Shown: in pieces, positions 10,678 through 21,473 of the stretch
Layout: the number at the start of each line of letters is the position of its first letter
How positions within the stretch are numbered: the stretch's first letter is position 1
NCBI GenBank assembly: GCA_030295235.1
Contig: AP026124.1
Coordinates: 1 to 64,000 of the forward strand
Reading direction: 5' to 3'
Origin: Fistulifera solaris
Lineage: Eukaryota; Bacillariophyta; Bacillariophyceae; Naviculales; Stauroneidaceae
Length of the DNA: 64,000 nt
Notes under the pieces: generated by a model
The model's database searches: none
The model's input: the letters and a program-made list of their open reading frames with translations, nothing else
What the model was told of the DNA's origin: nothing
Made by a program: the position numbers and the translations under genes

Positions 10678-13349
10678 TTATCCCTCAAACTCATACTCCT
10701 CGTCCTCGCTCCCGTACCATAGAGGATCACTCACATTCTTGTCACGGACTGCTAGAGGCAATGGCTCGCTGTCGGACTTATCTGAGAATATTTCTATGAC
10801 ATCTAGCGAGACCTTAGCAGGTTTGGCTTTGACATTGGCTTTCTTGGCTCGCGTAGCCTTTGACATGGGTTTGTTTGATACTTTCGTTTTTCTTTTTCGC
10901 TGCAGACTGCTGAGCCGGTACCTTTCTTTTCCTTGTTGTTAACCACGCACCATCAGAAGCAGAAGTTTTCCTTTCTTTCGGGCGGGTCTTAGTCGAGGCA
11001 GGCTTTAAGCTTTTCGATTCCAGATGCTTTGGAAGTGAAACCGTTACCTGTGGATTAGGTGATTGCAAAAGACGATGACCAAGGGGTCCTAAAACAACGT
11101 AAATGATAGTGCTGCAACACAAGTATTGATTGATGAGTACAAGGTTGCCTTGATCTCTCTAAAAGAAGGACGAAAGCAGAAGAAGCACTTACTCGTAAGC
11201 TGACCACTTGGGTTCTGACTGTATAATGTTTTCCAAAAGGAGTGCGATAATGATTCGTTCGCAGTCATCGGATGATAAATTGTCTTTGGAAGGCGGATTT
11301 TCCTGAACACTGCCGTACCCGATGCGTCAGATTGACTATTGTGCGTCAGTTTAGCCAGATGTCTACTTACCATGGTAGAGCATTCTCTCGTCGTGAACGC
11401 CAATCTTTCAGAAGCATCGCCGGAGTAACACTGTCTCCTTCTTGTTGTCTGTGATGTAAAATCTGCAGCAAAGTTTTTGCATGCTTTCCAACTTCTCTGC
11501 GCTCCGAAGTGATACCGTCATTGCGTAAGCATATCTCTTGAAGTGAGCTCCCGGGGTCAGGTTCCCCGAGATGCGTCATTAATGTAGCACGACAAACAGC
11601 ATCATTTCCGTTCATTTGACCGTAACGAATCATGGGCCACACCAGTTCTTCGCCACTCGATCCATGTACCATTTTCAACATACGCATTACGTCCTTTGGT
11701 CAGAGTGTAAGAAACATAGAAAAGCGTGAAATAGGAGCATTCAAAACGATTGAACTCACCTTTGGGCTATAGTATAAAACGCAGTCAGTTGGTGATTGGC
11801 CATCTCTCCCAGCTCGCCCCGATTCCTGATAATATGCTTCCAGCGTCTTGGATATGCAATGGTGCAGAACAAAACGAACATTCGGTTTATTTATGCCCAG
11901 CCCAAACGCGATGGTAGCGACAACGACCTGCGTTTCATCTCGCATCCAGCTTTGATGAACGTACTCTTTCTGCGTTTTCGAAATGTCACTGTGATAGGGC
12001 CGCGCAACCACGCCTAATTGGCACAGCTCATCCGCGACGGCATCCGCATCTTTGCGCGACAGCGTGTAGACAATTCCGGGACTTTGTGGGTATTTTGAAT
12101 GAATGAATTCTGCCATGGCTGCAGTGACAGAACCTTTTCCTTCAGGTTTGGGTACGACGGAGTACGTTAGATTGGGTCGGTTGGCTTTGGATCGAAAAAA
12201 TTGATAATCGTTCATGCGCAATATGTTACAAACATCGTCTCGGACTCTCTCTGATGCGGTCGCTGTCAATGCCAGAAGCGGAACAGAGGGAAAATGCGCC
12301 TTCAATACACCTAGCTTGGTGTAATCGGGCCGGAAATCGTGTCCCCATTGACAGGCACAATGACATTCGTCAATGACGAAACGAGCTAGTCTACCTTGTG
12401 CATGCAATCGGTCCATTTCGCTGCCCAGCTTGTTGGACTGACTAATTTTTTCGGGCGTCACGAACACCAAACAAACCCCTCCTTCAGGATCACGCACGCG
12501 GTGCCATCGTTGTGCGTGCTCGGATGACCCTATACCAGATGTGAATGAAATGGCGCTACCGGGCTGGAATTGATTCATCTGTTCTTCTTGATCTTGAATC
12601 AGGGATAACAGAGGGCTGACAACAAAAGTGACTTTGTGCTGCTCAAGCAACGCCGGTAATTGATAAGTAAGGGACTTTCCGCCTCCTGTACGCATCAATA
12701 CAAACACATCACGCTTACTGAGAGTCGCATTAATGATTTCTTTCTGATGATCTCGAAAAGAAGGAATACGAAACTGCTTTCTTAGGACATCAAACATTTG
12801 TTGCGACCACGGGAAGTTTTCATCGTCTCGCCAATAGTCGAGTGGGTCGATCGTTGACGAAGCTGTAGCTGTAGTTGTTGAAATAGTAGCAGGACGAGGA
12901 CGTTGTAACTCGAGCGGGCGTAATGGTGGATTGATTGTCAAAGAGGGAGGTGTCACTCTTTCTGTATGTTTCAAGGGTGACTGCGTGGATGGTTCAGGTA
13001 AGACTTCGTCGGGATGTTGCGTAAGTCTTTGTTGTTGCGTGATCGAGGGTCTTTCCAGTGAAACTTCGTGATGATCGCTATCTTCGTGCTGTTGACGAGA
13101 TACAGCGTTTTGTACAGTTTCTGATTTGATATGACGACCTTCTGAATTTCCAATCAAAATTCTCTCCTCCATCTGATCGATATCTTCGTCCAATTGTACA
13201 AGATCTTTCTCTACGTTTTTCATTTCCATCAATAACTCCTTCATTCGCGCCTCCAGCAAAACCTTTTGATCGAATAGATCTTGCAGCCTTTGACGCTTAC
13301 TGTTGCGTTCTTCTTCCAGAAGCGATAACTCTATTACTTGTTGTTCCAT
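10678..13349 (-). CDS. RECQ1-like ATP-dependent DNA helicase
   Basis: 3'-5' DNA helicase for replication repair and recombination intermediates. Exons on the minus strand: 11760-13349, 11371-11693, 11193-11309, 10678-11111; all introns are GT-AG and in phase. In order: an N-terminal coiled coil, the FPWS segment that precedes the helicase core in RECQ1, Walker A (MRTGGGKS), DECH box with IDECHCACQWGHDFRPDY, motif V/VI ending QESGRAGRDG, a zinc-binding/RQC region with Cys residues, and a winged-helix segment (IIYVVLGPLGHRLL). The tail is basic then acidic (ending SEDEEYEFEG). That tail is reached only if one of two T5 runs at 10887-10897 has an extra base; as printed the protein stops at 10814 after a different 20-residue end. 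Start is the ATG at 13349, just before the coiled coil. The coiled coil plus FPWS argues for the RECQ1 subtype over BLM/WRN. Confidence 0.88.
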
Positions 13350-13703
13350 TATGAAATAAAAGTATGCAAAACAAACATGAACGGCGAAAGACAATGACAA
13401 AGACAAAGAAGCTTGAAAGAGGCGCCATCCGTCCTCGAGAAACGATATGCGCTTTGACCGCGTGCTTGTGTGTCGAGAACACGAGTCACGAATTAATATA
13501 TAAGTAACCGAAGCGACAAGGCTTCGATGACAGTACGAGATTGAGTGCTGTCAAGTTTTCCCTCGACCTACCGTATGAGCTAAGGGGATGTTTATGAGCT
13601 ATGATCGTTATAGAGATATTACGCATCGTAACGAACAAGCCACTTCCAACCGAACATCACTAATAATCTATCGAAGCTTTAGTTTATCTATCACGTTGTC
13701 ACA
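13350..13703. other. Intergenic between two co-directional minus-strand genes
   Basis: Should carry the RECQ-like promoter and the kinase 3' UTR. No further feature seen. Confidence 0.5.
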
Positions 13704-15257
13704 TTATACTATTTCGGCATCGTTTCGTTTTTCCCCTGTTAAGCGTGTATCCGTGTCAAGAGTGGCATCTAGAATGGCTTTACGTTTCTTCTTGGCTTTG
13801 ATTTCTGATGTTCGACTTGGAATTATTCCGTCCTCTTGTTCCAGTAGTTGCACTATCTCTTCAAAGTGCACAACAATATCGCGAAAGGAAGGACGCTTCG
13901 CAATATCAGTTGCCCAGCATGCTTCCATGAGACTCGACCAAGAATAGGGCCACGATTTGTGCGGATTGGGGCGTTGACCCTGTTGAACTACTTTTTCATC
14001 GTGCATCCGCTGGTTGTAACCTGCAAAGGGCGTTTGCAGCGAACAAATCTGCCAAAATAAAACACCAAACGAGTAAGCATCAACGGTCTCGTTGTAAGGG
14101 CGATCGAGTGCAACCTCAGGAGCCATATATCGCAGCGAGCCAGTATTTCCTGTGAGTAAATAACAGCCGTTTTCATTTTGTGCGATACCATCTAATCGTT
14201 TGGCCAGTCCGAAATCGAATAATTGAATTTGCGGATCTACACTATCCGTGAAACCTAAATTGTCGGGTTTGAGGTCGCGGTACACGATGCGGTTGGCATG
14301 CAAATATTCAATCGCTTTGGCAGTATCTCTAGCGACATGCAATCGTTCTTTCCACAGGGCGTGTAGTTGAGGCGCTTTCGCACAGCAATAGCCACACAAC
14401 GGAAACCATGTACCACTTGCTTCTCCCACTAACTTTCTCCAATAATTGAATTTCTTATCCAATGTCCCACTCAATCGATCTAAAACAATAAAGAAGCGAC
14501 TTTCTCGCGGATCAGTATTCGCCATGGCCCTCATTTGAATAATATGCGGATGCGACAGTGTGCGTAAGAAATCAGATTCGATCGCCAAATCCGTCACTCC
14601 TTTAATGTGTTCTTCGACTGGTAGATCCGTGCGTAACATTTTTAACACGTATGCACGAGTCTGGTTAACTTCGCGAGCTAAATCTTTGCGTTGTTGTGTA
14701 TCTGCTTCGTCCGTATCGTTGACATCATCCAAATCGATTGCAACAATCTCCGACACTGTCGAGAATCCGCCAGTACCGATGGATCTGCCTAATTTGAGGA
14801 AATAAATAAAATGAAGGAAGGTGAGAAACTATCTCAGTGAATCAAGCAAGCGCGATTCAACACGCTTCCATTTGTGAAGCCGAAACTTACCGCATGTTAT
14901 CTCTGTAAGTGTATAATCAATTCAACATTGTTTGAGAATCACACAGGGAAAGCATGCAAAAGTTTATCATAACGAAACTCACCAGAGAATGCAAATTGCA
15001 CAACCTTTCTTGGCCCTTTCTCTTCTGTCAATATCATATTCAAGTCGTCTGAAGGCTGCTGATAAAGATGACTGTAATGATTCCACTGATAACGTCGCAC
15101 AGGATTTCGCGGTGTTTTTCGTTTCATGCACAGCAAAGACGTCTCTAAAGGATGTTAGGACCGGCAAACGCTCTCTCAGTGGGTCTCGTGACGTGTCTTG
15201 GTCGTATCGACTCAGTAAAAATGGGCCATCATTGCGCCATAGCGATTGGAGCCGCAT
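13704..15257 (-). CDS. Serine/threonine protein kinase (TKL-like)
   Basis: Three exons: 14983-15257, a 12-base micro-exon 14891-14902, and 13704-14788. The micro-exon joins FAFS to the glycine loop so the product reads SEITCGRSIGTGGFSTV, a canonical GxGGFSxV. Further kinase motifs: a Lys in YVLKML, HPHI, YRDLKPDN catalytic loop, DFGLAK, and GSLRYMAPEV activation segment; the C-terminus is basic (KAKKKRKA). All catalytic residues are present, so an active enzyme is expected; substrates unknown. Exon 1 switches frame around 15014-15019 (CCCTTT), where one base is surplus; the upstream frame (SLSAAFRRLEYDIDRRE) then joins GPRKVVQFAFS, giving 456 residues. The start ATG at 15257 lies only 4 bases from a GTACC palindrome cluster. 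As printed, translation would have to start inside exon 1. Confidence 0.83.
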
Positions 15258-15260
15258 GAT

Positions 15261-15283
15261 CAGGTACCAGTACTTGTACCAGG
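15261..15283. repeat. GTACC-type palindromic cluster at the kinase start
   Basis: GGTACCAGTACTTGTACCAGG immediately precedes the kinase start codon (minus strand). It is one of the recurring intergenic GTACC clusters in the window. It could be a promoter element or part of the 5' leader. Confidence 0.6.
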
Positions 15284-15285
15284 TG

Positions 15286-15930
15286 GCAGTCTGCTGTCTT
15301 GCAGCATGTTGCGTCTTTTGTTGTCTTTTTGTCAATGCTTAGCCCCAACTCTAACGGTTGTAGCTCAGGCTCGTTAGCGTTAGGGACATTCGTGAGTCGG
15401 AAAGTGAGACTGAAAACGGAATTCTGCTAAAAATGCCCGATTAAGGTTCTGGCTTCTCAAGAGCGTGAAAAGCGTAGCATGTACGGACCCCCTTGCCACG
15501 AACGCAGACGAGACTTCACTCCCCTGGTCTTTTCCATTGACGGAATGATGGGACAACAGGCTATTTCAGCATCGAGACAGCTTGCAAGAAAACTTCAGCG
15601 GAAGTGGAGCAGTCTGCTGTCTTGCAGCATGTTGCGTCTTTTGTTGTCTTTTGTCAATGCTTAGCCCCAACTCTAACGGTTGTAGCTCAGGCTCGTTAGC
15701 GTTAGGGACATTCGTGAGTCGGAAAGTGAGACTGAAAACGGAATTCTGCTAAAAATGCCCGATTAAGGTTCTGGCTTCTCAAGAGCGTGAAAAGCGTAGC
15801 ATGTACGGACCCCCTTGCCACGAACGCAGACGAGACTTCACTCCCCTGGTCTTTTCCATTGACGGAATGATGGGACAACAGGCTATTTCAGCATCGAGAC
15901 AGCTTGCAAGAAAACTTCAGCGGAAGTGGA
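15286..15930. repeat. Near-perfect tandem duplication of a 322-base segment
   Basis: 15286-15608 and 15609-15930 are the same sequence. The only difference I see is a T5 in copy 1 versus T4 in copy 2, in the context TTGTC(T)GTCAATGC. Such identity means a recent duplication, or an assembly artefact. Copy 1 begins 29 bases upstream of the kinase ATG. The unit carries part of the retroelement remnant listed next. Confidence 0.93.
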
Positions 15931-16085
15931 ACAAGCCATACTCCGAGATCTGTGGCTTCATCCGGGCGCGCATGAGTCTTTCCCTGGTCAGGTCAGTTAG
16001 TATGCTTCTGCGAAATCCAAGAGAAGGAATGCCAAAACGGAATCCCCCTCATTGGGAAACGGGCTCGGGACTGGCCCTCTACTAG
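15440..16085 (+). mobile_element. Remnant of a retroelement reverse-transcriptase ORF (3' end), tandemly duplicated
   Basis: The frame EREKRSMYGPPCHERRRDF-TPLVFSIDGMMGQQA recurs in both tandem copies. After copy 2 it continues WNKPYSEICGFIRARMSLSL and LALY-stop. This order (RRxFTPxVxSxDG, then ARMSxxxVR, then a W/GLxL end) is one I remember from the C-termini of reverse-transcriptase ORFs in algal non-LTR elements. No polymerase core, poly-A tail or terminal repeats are visible, and a stop interrupts the frame upstream (EFC-stop-KCP), so it is dead. Family assignment is from memory and needs a search. Confidence 0.55.
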
Positions 16086-16672
16086 CGCACTAAGGCTAGG
16101 GAGTTAGAACCAACGCTTACTCATTGAAGTGTCAGACTGAAATATATGTGAATGAAAAGTGGAAAATTCAGTCGAATGTCAAGATTAGATTCTGACGATT
16201 AAAAAATTAGGAATAAAATATATATGTGGCTTCGCTACCGGTTGGGGTACTGTTTGACGAATGAATCTCGAACATCACCTAGTTTTCCTTACCTCTCTTT
16301 GAGTAGTGACATCGGACGATAGACAACAGACAACAGACACCAGACAACGCTTGACGCTTGCGCTATTGGCTTGTGGTGGGCGTGTGGGAGACCGGTACGG
16401 TACCGGTACCGGTACCAGACACTTGTAACTTGTAACAGGTACGGGGTACGGGATAGAAAGGCCCATCGCTATTGCTCAAGACAGAAGATTCAAAGTGCCC
16501 AATCCGTCGGGAGAATTTGTGGTTTGTACTTGTAATTTGTAACTGCTCCCCATATACTCCTTTGCTGCTCCTGCGCCAATGAAAACGAAAATGAAGCGCA
16601 CAATCACAACAATAGGATAGCACCCTGCAGTGATTCGTTGATCGTTTTTGCTTTACCTGGTACCTATTCAAC
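16086..16672. other. Intergenic with a (GTACCG)n tract
   Basis: No gene supported. It contains GACAACAGACAACAGACACC repeats near 16321-16345, the GTACCG array at 16391-16418, and a GGTACC at 16659-16664, nine bases before the next start codon. Confidence 0.5.
16391..16418. repeat. (GTACCG)n palindromic tract
   Basis: ACCGGTACGGTACCGGTACC continues with a further GGTACCAG: overlapping palindromes with a hexamer period. One of four such arrays in the window (others near 26091, 37923 and 51226). Confidence 0.85.
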
Positions 16673-16927
16673 ATGCAGTTACCGTCAATAATGAACCCGC
16701 GATTTGCTGGAGCCAAAAACATGCCCGGCGCGAAAAGGAGAGCGTCGTTGGGTCTGAAATCATCTTCGACCACTCTGATTAGAATGAAGCCGCCCATACC
16801 ATTTGCGAAAGTTATCGTAACTGCAAACAGTGATGACGACGAAGATGATCGATGGAACTCTGCATCATCTTCCGAGTTCTCTTTGGATGCTCCGCCGTCA
16901 CCCCCTAAACGTAGTGTATATAGTTGA
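16673..16927 (+). CDS. Small hypothetical protein with acidic/Ser-rich C-terminus
   Basis: 84 codons opening with MQLPSIMNPRF. The first half is basic (AKNMPGAKRRASLGLKSSS), the second acidic and Ser/Pro-rich (NSDDDEDDRW, PPSPPKR). The composition shift and AAC-ATG start context favour a real coding exon over chance, but no domain is recognised. It could be a complete small protein, or the first exon of a gene whose rest is lost, since the following 600 bases are AT-rich and empty. A GGTACC palindrome lies just upstream. Confidence 0.4.
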   Translation: MQLPSIMNPRFAGAKNMPGAKRRASLGLKSSSTTLIRMKPPIPFAKVIVTANSDDDEDDRWNSASSSEFSLDAPPSPPKRSVYS

Positions 16928-17609
16928 TCATCACCGGAAATTTACTGATTCGGCTACTTGTGTTACGGGCACCTTTGAAAGCGTATTTAAAAGTCAGGAG
17001 TCGGAATTTGTGAGCTGTTCGTTCTGAGATCAAAACTCTGGTTCAATAAAACTTTGGTCTCGAGACCAAACTTAAATTTTAAATTGTGTATTTGCATAGA
17101 TTCATAAATATCCCTAATAAAGCCGTTTTTTATTGCACATGCTAAACTGTTGGTCCGTCGTCTTTTAAAACTCTTTCGAGGAAAAAGATTTGGCAACTTG
17201 CTCGAGAATTGTATTTGCATTACTAATTTCTTCTTTTTGTTTGAATGCTTCAACGGCATACAACAAACCTCGTTCACAAGTATTCTTTATACCGGTATGC
17301 TGTAGTCTTTATTGCATTTAGAATTCATTAACTTTCGACTGAAAGCAGAATGATCGATTTCTTGATCGTGACTCAAGTACGTGGATTCATTCCCGTAAAC
17401 AACTATTACGATGACAGTAGCCAGTTTGTCCGCGACGCGGTGCCGTTGAAAACGAATAAATTCATCATCGAATGCCACCATGGAGATCACTTAACTTTGC
17501 ATCGTTAAGAAACTATTAGCTAACTGCTCGCATTGCCCATTCCCTATCGTAGAGGATCAGCGGAAAGGGTTCGTTATGCATCAAAGATAGAAAACGCACG
17601 TTCATTGTG
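16928..17609. other. AT-rich intergenic stretch with an 18-bp palindrome
   Basis: Noticeably more AT-rich than its surroundings. TTTGGTCTCGAGACCAAA at 17053-17070 is a perfect 18-base palindrome. No gene seen; the end holds the promoter of the GTPase gene. Confidence 0.5.
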
Positions 17610-19367
17610 ATGATTCAATTCATTTCTTCAAGATCTCCGGTGTTACGCCAACGATCGCTTTCCTTTTTTGCGGCAAGAGCGCTTCCCTTTTCAGCGGCAG
17701 CAGTAGAGCCGCAGCGACTGTTTAGTCACGAACGATGCTTTCATTCTGATCAAAAAATGCATAGTAGCGAGGAAAATCATGCAAGCATACAGAAAAAGAA
17801 GCCTCGATTGCAAGTTTGCATTGTGGGGCCACCCAACGCGGGAAAATCTACTTTGTACAATCGATTATGTCGCCCTTCTCGTCGACGACCAGCTCTAATC
17901 AGCCCCACTGCCGGAACGACTCGCGATACACTACAAGCTGAAGGACAACTGGGAGGGCTGATCTTTGATATAATGGATACTGCCGGCTTGACTCGAACGG
18001 CGCAAATGGCATCACTCCGTCCCATACGTGCGGATGTGATCCTATTTACTCTGGATGGGCGAGAGAGGGTGACTCGATCTGTGCAAGAGTGGGCTCGGTG
18101 GTTACGACAGTCCTATTTGTCATCTAGCAACGATGATACGAGAATTCTGGTGCTGTGCAATAAACTCGAACACATGACCACACACCGGGATGATTTTGAT
18201 GAACACTGGCATGAGTGGCTCTCCTTAGGCCTTGGTGAACCTCTGGCTATTTCAGCCATCCACGGAGATGGGTTGACTGATTTAGCTGTCATTCTTGGAG
18301 AAGAACATGAGAAGCGAATGCATCTTAACGAAGATACAGCCAAACAGCGCAGCCACGACGAAAAGGATGAAAAGGATGAGGGTGATGACAAACCTCTTAT
18401 CATGGCCATTCTTGGTCGCCCAAACGTGGGTAAATCAACCCTGGTGAATACCTTGTTCGGTGCGGAACGTGTTTTAACAGGACCGAACCCTGGAGTAACA
18501 CGCGACGCGGTGACGATTCCGTGGCAATGGAAAGACCATGTTATACATTTGGTAGATACAGCGGGTATACGGAAGCCACAACATACATGCAAATCACATT
18601 CTTATAGCGCGAACGATTCGGCTTGGTTGGAAGAACAGGCTGTCCAAGATGCATGGAGAGCGTTGCAGTTTTCGCATGTTGCAGTGTTGGTGCTGGATGC
18701 AAACGCGCGACAGCTGACTCAACAAGATCTTCGGATCGCCGCGGCTATCGTTGAAGAAGGACGTGCACTGGTAGTGGTGGTGAATAAAATGGATACATTG
18801 TTGGAAGAAGATTACTCCGTTAGAAATTTAGAAAAGGATGTTCGTGATCATCTCGAATCGCGATTCCCTATGCTACGAAAAACACCGATTGTTGTGCTAA
18901 GTGCCCTGCATCAAAATTCTCAGGACATTCAGAAGGCGCTTTTACCTGTAATAATTCGTGCCGAGCAACGATGGCAACGGAAAATAACAACAGGACAATT
19001 GAATCAATGGATGGCCGAAATCCAAAAAGAATATACATCTGGATCAGATTTTCCCAAAATCAAGTATATGGTGCAAACGAATACAAGGCCACCAGCGTTC
19101 GTCTTGTTTACAAATCACGTGCCGGCGAACGATTCTTATTTACGCTATTTAACACGCCACTTCCAAGATACGTTTGAGCTCTACGGCATGGCCGTTCGTT
19201 TGTTCTTTCGGACAAGCAAGAACCCATTTGTTTCTCCATCAACCACAAACAAGTCAGCACGCGGCGGTAGCGGTTTAGGGGGACGAGCAGCTCGTCAAGA
19301 GCGCAAAGTAAAGGCACTAAAGAGCGGAGAGACAGGCAAGCGTCGTAGACGAACCAAGCGCAAATAA
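17610..19367 (+). CDS. der: Der/EngA-type tandem GTPase, organelle-targeted
   Basis: Ribosome-assembly GTPase (large-subunit maturation in bacteria and organelles), 585 residues, one exon. Two Era-like G domains are visible. The first has GPPNAGKST (G1), GTTRD (G2), DTAG (G3) and NKLE at the NKxD position. The second has GRPNVGKST, GVTRD, DTAGIRKP and a regular NKMD. The KH-like C-terminal domain follows (IKYMVQTNTRPPAFVLFTN is typical), ending in a basic KRRRRTKRK tail. A 60-residue N-terminal extension rich in Arg, Ser and Ala (RSPVLRQRSLSFFAARALPF) with no ER signal suggests mitochondrial import. NKLE in domain 1 is a slight deviation that may weaken guanine specificity. ATG at 17610 chosen; the preceding in-frame GTG is unlikely. 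Confidence 0.93.
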   Translation: MIQFISSRSPVLRQRSLSFFAARALPFSAAAVEPQRLFSHERCFHSDQKMHSSEENHASIQKKKPRLQVCIVGPPNAGKSTLYNRLCRPSRRRPALISPTAGTTRDTLQAEGQLGGLIFDIMDTAGLTRTAQMASLRPIRADVILFTLDGRERVTRSVQEWARWLRQSYLSSSNDDTRILVLCNKLEHMTTHRDDFDEHWHEWLSLGLGEPLAISAIHGDGLTDLAVILGEEHEKRMHLNEDTAKQRSHDEKDEKDEGDDKPLIMAILGRPNVGKSTLVNTLFGAERVLTGPNPGVTRDAVTIPWQWKDHVIHLVDTAGIRKPQHTCKSHSYSANDSAWLEEQAVQDAWRALQFSHVAVLVLDANARQLTQQDLRIAAAIVEEGRALVVVVNKMDTLLEEDYSVRNLEKDVRDHLESRFPMLRKTPIVVLSALHQNSQDIQKALLPVIIRAEQRWQRKITTGQLNQWMAEIQKEYTSGSDFPKIKYMVQTNTRPPAFVLFTNHVPANDSYLRYLTRHFQDTFELYGMAVRLFFRTSKNPFVSPSTTNKSARGGSGLGGRAARQERKVKALKSGETGKRRRRTKRK

Positions 19368-19457
19368 TTTAGCTCGCTAGTTATTATACGTACACCATGT
19401 ATTTGCATCTAGAGAACACTCGATCTTGACCGCGTCGTTCTTCTCCTTGTTGCTTCA

Positions 19458-20138
19458 TTAATAATAATGTCGCATATCATGTTCGCCAGGTGCTCGAGGC
19501 ATACGTATTTGCCTTGCCGGATGGTTAGGCTGTGTTAACACGGGCGTTGCATCCAACAGTTCAGACATGACGCTGGTCGGACTTGACCTTCTGGCGAGAG
19601 CAGCGCGACCAGCCTCTTTCTCACTCGTGACATTAGGCGAGGACTCGTCTGTAACGGCAAAGGCATCTGCCGTCCCCATTAACCGAGCCCAGTTTCTTGC
19701 ATCTTGTGAAAAAGTTTCTGATAACCGAGCCAAAACTGTCGCTCGATAGTCGTCTTCTGCGTCGGCTAACTTCATTTGAGCGCGCAAGACTGATTGTAGA
19801 GTCCTTTGTCGAATATCGGCTCGCTTCGCCGCATACTCAGCATGAATCCATCGTTCTAAACCTCGTCGCAAACCTCCATGACAAGCCCAGCGATTCAAGA
19901 CTTTCTGTGTTTCCTCGCAAGTTTTGCCATACAAATTCGTAAACAAAGAAGAATAGCCGTGCTTGTTGGATTCTTTCGCTACAACCATCGCTTTCCGCTT
20001 AATGTGACTTAATTCACATGCTTGATACCAAATATCGTGCGGAGATACAGTCGAATGATCTAAAATAGCATTGCTCGAACAAACATCGTTGTTTGTAGTG
20101 AATTGTATGCGTCGTTTGTATGTTTTCGTTTCGATCAT
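19458..20138 (-). CDS. Uncharacterised protein, diatom-expanded LWY/GLE family (member 2)
   Basis: 226 residues, one exon, function unknown. It repeats the layout of the gene at 10096: IQF near the N-terminus, DIWYQACELSHIKR (aromatic-acidic motif and basic helix), CHGGLRRGLERWIHAEYAAK, then RQRTLQSVLRAQ. A disordered Ser/Thr-rich tail with ARRSSPTSVMSELLDATPV follows. No signal peptide or membrane segment. Two members 9 kb apart on opposite strands fit a dispersed family rather than a tandem array. Confidence 0.72.
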   Translation of the reverse strand: MIETKTYKRRIQFTTNNDVCSSNAILDHSTVSPHDIWYQACELSHIKRKAMVVAKESNKHGYSSLFTNLYGKTCEETQKVLNRWACHGGLRRGLERWIHAEYAAKRADIRQRTLQSVLRAQMKLADAEDDYRATVLARLSETFSQDARNWARLMGTADAFAVTDESSPNVTSEKEAGRAALARRSSPTSVMSELLDATPVLTQPNHPARQIRMPRAPGEHDMRHYY

Positions 20139-20660
20139 AATAGTCTCTTGGCTTTTTAATGGTGTTTGTGTGCACTTGAATGATTCCAGTATGATATTTG
20201 TTTACAATAAAACATCTTTGGCTTGGTTTCTTGTAATTGCGAGAGCGAAAAGGCTACAAACGAAGCAAAAGCAAAAAAAAAAGCGTTGTGGGGACGGGGC
20301 GGGGGAGCAAAAAGCGCAAAGTGGCGGCAAGCGGCAAAACAGGTGCTCCATGCTCCCAGTATGAAAGAAGATGTATACGGACTCCAAATTGGTCGTGGAT
20401 TTTATTGACGAGTTCAAGTTCAAGAAGGCCCAAAGAAATGTAAATTCAGACTTGGTCGTAAAGTATTTTTCGGCCAGCATAAAAGGGATGTCGCAGTGAA
20501 TAAAGAATAAAGTGAATACAAAGACCTACTCGATGTCACCAAAAGCCGAATGAAACGTATGTCAAGGACCTATAATTGACGTATGTGGTAATGATTAAAT
20601 GATGAAGTCGATCGATCGTGTACAAGGTACTCCATGTATAACCTGTATTCTCTTTCAGCG
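20139..20660. other. Intergenic between divergent genes
   Basis: Shared upstream region of two divergent genes. It contains a purine-rich run with A10 and GGGGACGGGGCGGGGG near 20270-20305, and GTCGATCGATCGTG near 20608. Open frames here are short and overlap; none is called. Confidence 0.5.
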
Positions 20661-21179
20661 ATGTTCACCAAGAGCAGAATAAAGATCAAATATTCTGTAA
20701 GATCCCTTGCTTTGGCTTGTTTGATATCGCGAATGCCATTTGTCACTCGTGTTCTAGCACAGCCTGACTATTCAGGCCCTAAATGCACAGGGGAACCATC
20801 CAACGGCTGCAATTGCATCAACAGTCTTTGGGAATGCCGAGACGGCTATGACGCTTTGACAACGTGTTCACATGGAGCATGTTTTGTGTCACTCAAGGGC
20901 GAACCGACGTGTGGAGAGTCGTATTTGTGTCAGCCGTGTACAAGTGATGATGATTGCTTGGCGCCACAGTGAGTCGAAACACAAAAATTCCGAAACCATG
21001 AAGCGCAGCTCACTTGCATTCTTCTTCCGTTCCTTCTCTGTAGTGAGGTATGCGTCTGGTACGGATATGCGAATGGGACCGAATGTGAATCAAATGGATA
21101 TGATTGTGCTACTCAAGGGAGCCTTTGCGCGAGTACAGTACTATTCGCCTTCCAAAAAGACGAAGGTGATTCAAGCTAA
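20661..21179 (+). CDS. Secreted cysteine-rich protein (paralog of the gene at 21474)
   Basis: Function unknown. Two exons: 20661-20968 and 21044-21179, intron GTGAGT...TGTAG, phase 2; 147 residues. The N-terminus is hydrophobic after basic residues (SVRSLALACLISRMPFVTRV) and probably a signal peptide. The mature part has a regular Cys pattern: CTGEPSNGCNCINSLWECRD, then SHGACFVSLKGEPTCG, CQPCTSDDDC, and after the intron EVCVWYGYANGTEC. Cys spacing of this kind suggests a disulphide-stabilised extracellular domain. The convergent neighbour shares this pattern and the intron position exactly. An ATG 27 bases upstream is an alternative start. Confidence 0.7.
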
Positions 21180-21473
21180 AGGATTCCAGAACAACTGAAT
21201 TGTTCATAAAATTCTTACAGAGCCGCGACAACCTGGTATCCCTTTAGTACTTATTAACCGGGGGACCCAAATACATCATGAAGCGACCTATTCCTTGCCT
21301 CAACACGAAATCAAAGAACCACTATCAGATATCAGCCCTCAGTGAGGCTCACATTGAATGATTTTAACTCAGCATATATTTAAATTCCTGTTTGTGTAGG
21401 CTTGATATAAAACTGCCCAGAAAGGGCAATATCTTATAATCACTACCGCAAGTTACTCAACCATGGCTTCCGT

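Noticed and set aside
15350-15400. tRNA-like stretch (GGTTGTAGCTCAGGCTCG)
   Set aside because: An A-box-like piece only; no B box, acceptor stem or anticodon arm could be built, and it is inside the retroelement remnant in both copies.
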